Assembly: GCA_947177405.1 (NCBI GenBank)
Contig: CAMWUJ010000028.1
Coordinates: 1-35,490 of the forward strand
Reading direction: 5' to 3'
DNA: 35,490 nt
From: an uncultured Porphyromonadaceae bacterium
GTDB lineage: Bacteria; Bacteroidota; Bacteroidia; Bacteroidales; Muribaculaceae
How positions within the stretch are numbered: the first letter of the stretch is position 1; every line of letters starts with the position of its first letter. Made by a program: the position numbers and the translations under genes. The notes beneath the pieces are model-generated. The model worked only from the letters and a program-made list of their open reading frames with translations. It did not search any database and was not told where the DNA came from. This document shows positions 35,152 through 35,490 of this stretch, piece by piece.

Positions 35152-35490
35152 ATAAAACATATACTATTGATCATTAATCGGCCCCTCCGGTAAAAAGACT
35201 TTCTGCGTCAGTTCCTGTCGGTTCCTGCCGAAAAAAGTTCCTGCGTACGGACTCTTTAAATTCCTCAAAAGAAAAAGACGAATCCGTACGGAGAAATTTT
35301 CGGGCTGCGCCCACGCAGATCAAGCAGAATTTGCGCAGAAAAGTCTTATCAAAATATAATTGTGAAATACCGGCTTCCTTACCCCCTCCGAGAAGAAAAT
35401 GTATCTTTTCCGGGGTAGAGGATATATCCGGAAGTGGTTTGAACTTCCATTCTTATGAATAAAACTTAAATAATAAGGTTTATTTTATAA
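35152..35490. other. Right-edge non-coding DNA with short repeats
   Basis: No convincing gene. Three GTTCCTG words at 35211, 35221 and 35237 are followed by imperfectly inverted CGTACGGACT (35244-35253) and AATCCGTACG (35281-35290), the latter overlapping the palindrome TCCGTACGGA. This could be another dispersed element or the upstream region of a gene to the right. Nothing resembling a consensus promoter was identified near the end. Confidence 0.4.

Overview
The window looks like chromosomal DNA of a gut-type Bacteroidales, most likely Muribaculaceae-like, with Prevotella- or Bacteroides-like as alternatives. This is inferred from content; no marker gene fixes the genus. The supporting signs are Bacteroidetes-type promoters (TTTG then about 19-20 nt then TAnnTTTG) upstream of several genes, C10 (streptopain-type) cysteine peptidases, BspA-like leucine-rich-repeat proteins with Ig-like domains, a TPR/transmembrane/coiled-coil/HTH regulator of a typical Bacteroidetes kind, and short type IX-like C-terminal tails on most secreted proteins. 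No tRNA, rRNA, CRISPR array, integrase or transposase was seen.

Layout. A secreted C10 peptidase (288-2591) and enolase (2834-4138) are the only plus-strand genes; each has a clear hairpin terminator downstream. Everything else reads leftward. From right to left: a 590-aa secreted protein (32908-34680); two giant tandem LRR/Ig surface proteins of 1579 and 1410 aa, 7 bp apart; a 58-bp near-perfect palindrome carrying two copies of one operator-like motif; a TPR membrane regulator (21823-23700); a small DUF3244-like secreted protein whose frame is broken in an A8 tract (21300-21651); a three-gene unit of two paralogous TonB-plug-type outer-membrane barrels and a C39-peptidase ABC exporter (14575-20967); two large secreted repeat or propeller-like proteins (12163-14358 and 9093-11909); and a second C10 peptidase followed 22 bp later by a 690-aa secreted protein (4279-8938).

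How it may work together. Eight of the fourteen long genes carry a signal peptide plus a short tail ending in a pattern like G(I/V)Y(I/L/V)..GKK..K, so this is largely a surface and secretome island: proteases, adhesin-like LRR proteins and Ig-like proteins probably exported together by a type IX-like route encoded elsewhere. The most novel-looking part is about 14.5-23.8 kb. There a membrane TPR/HTH regulator, a small secreted protein with a frame-controlling homopolymer, a possible 24-aa leader peptide, duplicated outer-membrane barrels and a peptide-processing ABC exporter lie together, and a CACGTGCAAA motif occurs at both the regulator and exporter promoters. A peptide or small-protein export and sensing system is a reasonable hypothesis, but no double-glycine precursor or HlyD partner is visible.

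The right edge (34.7-35.5 kb) is non-coding and holds REP/BIME-like paired hairpins.
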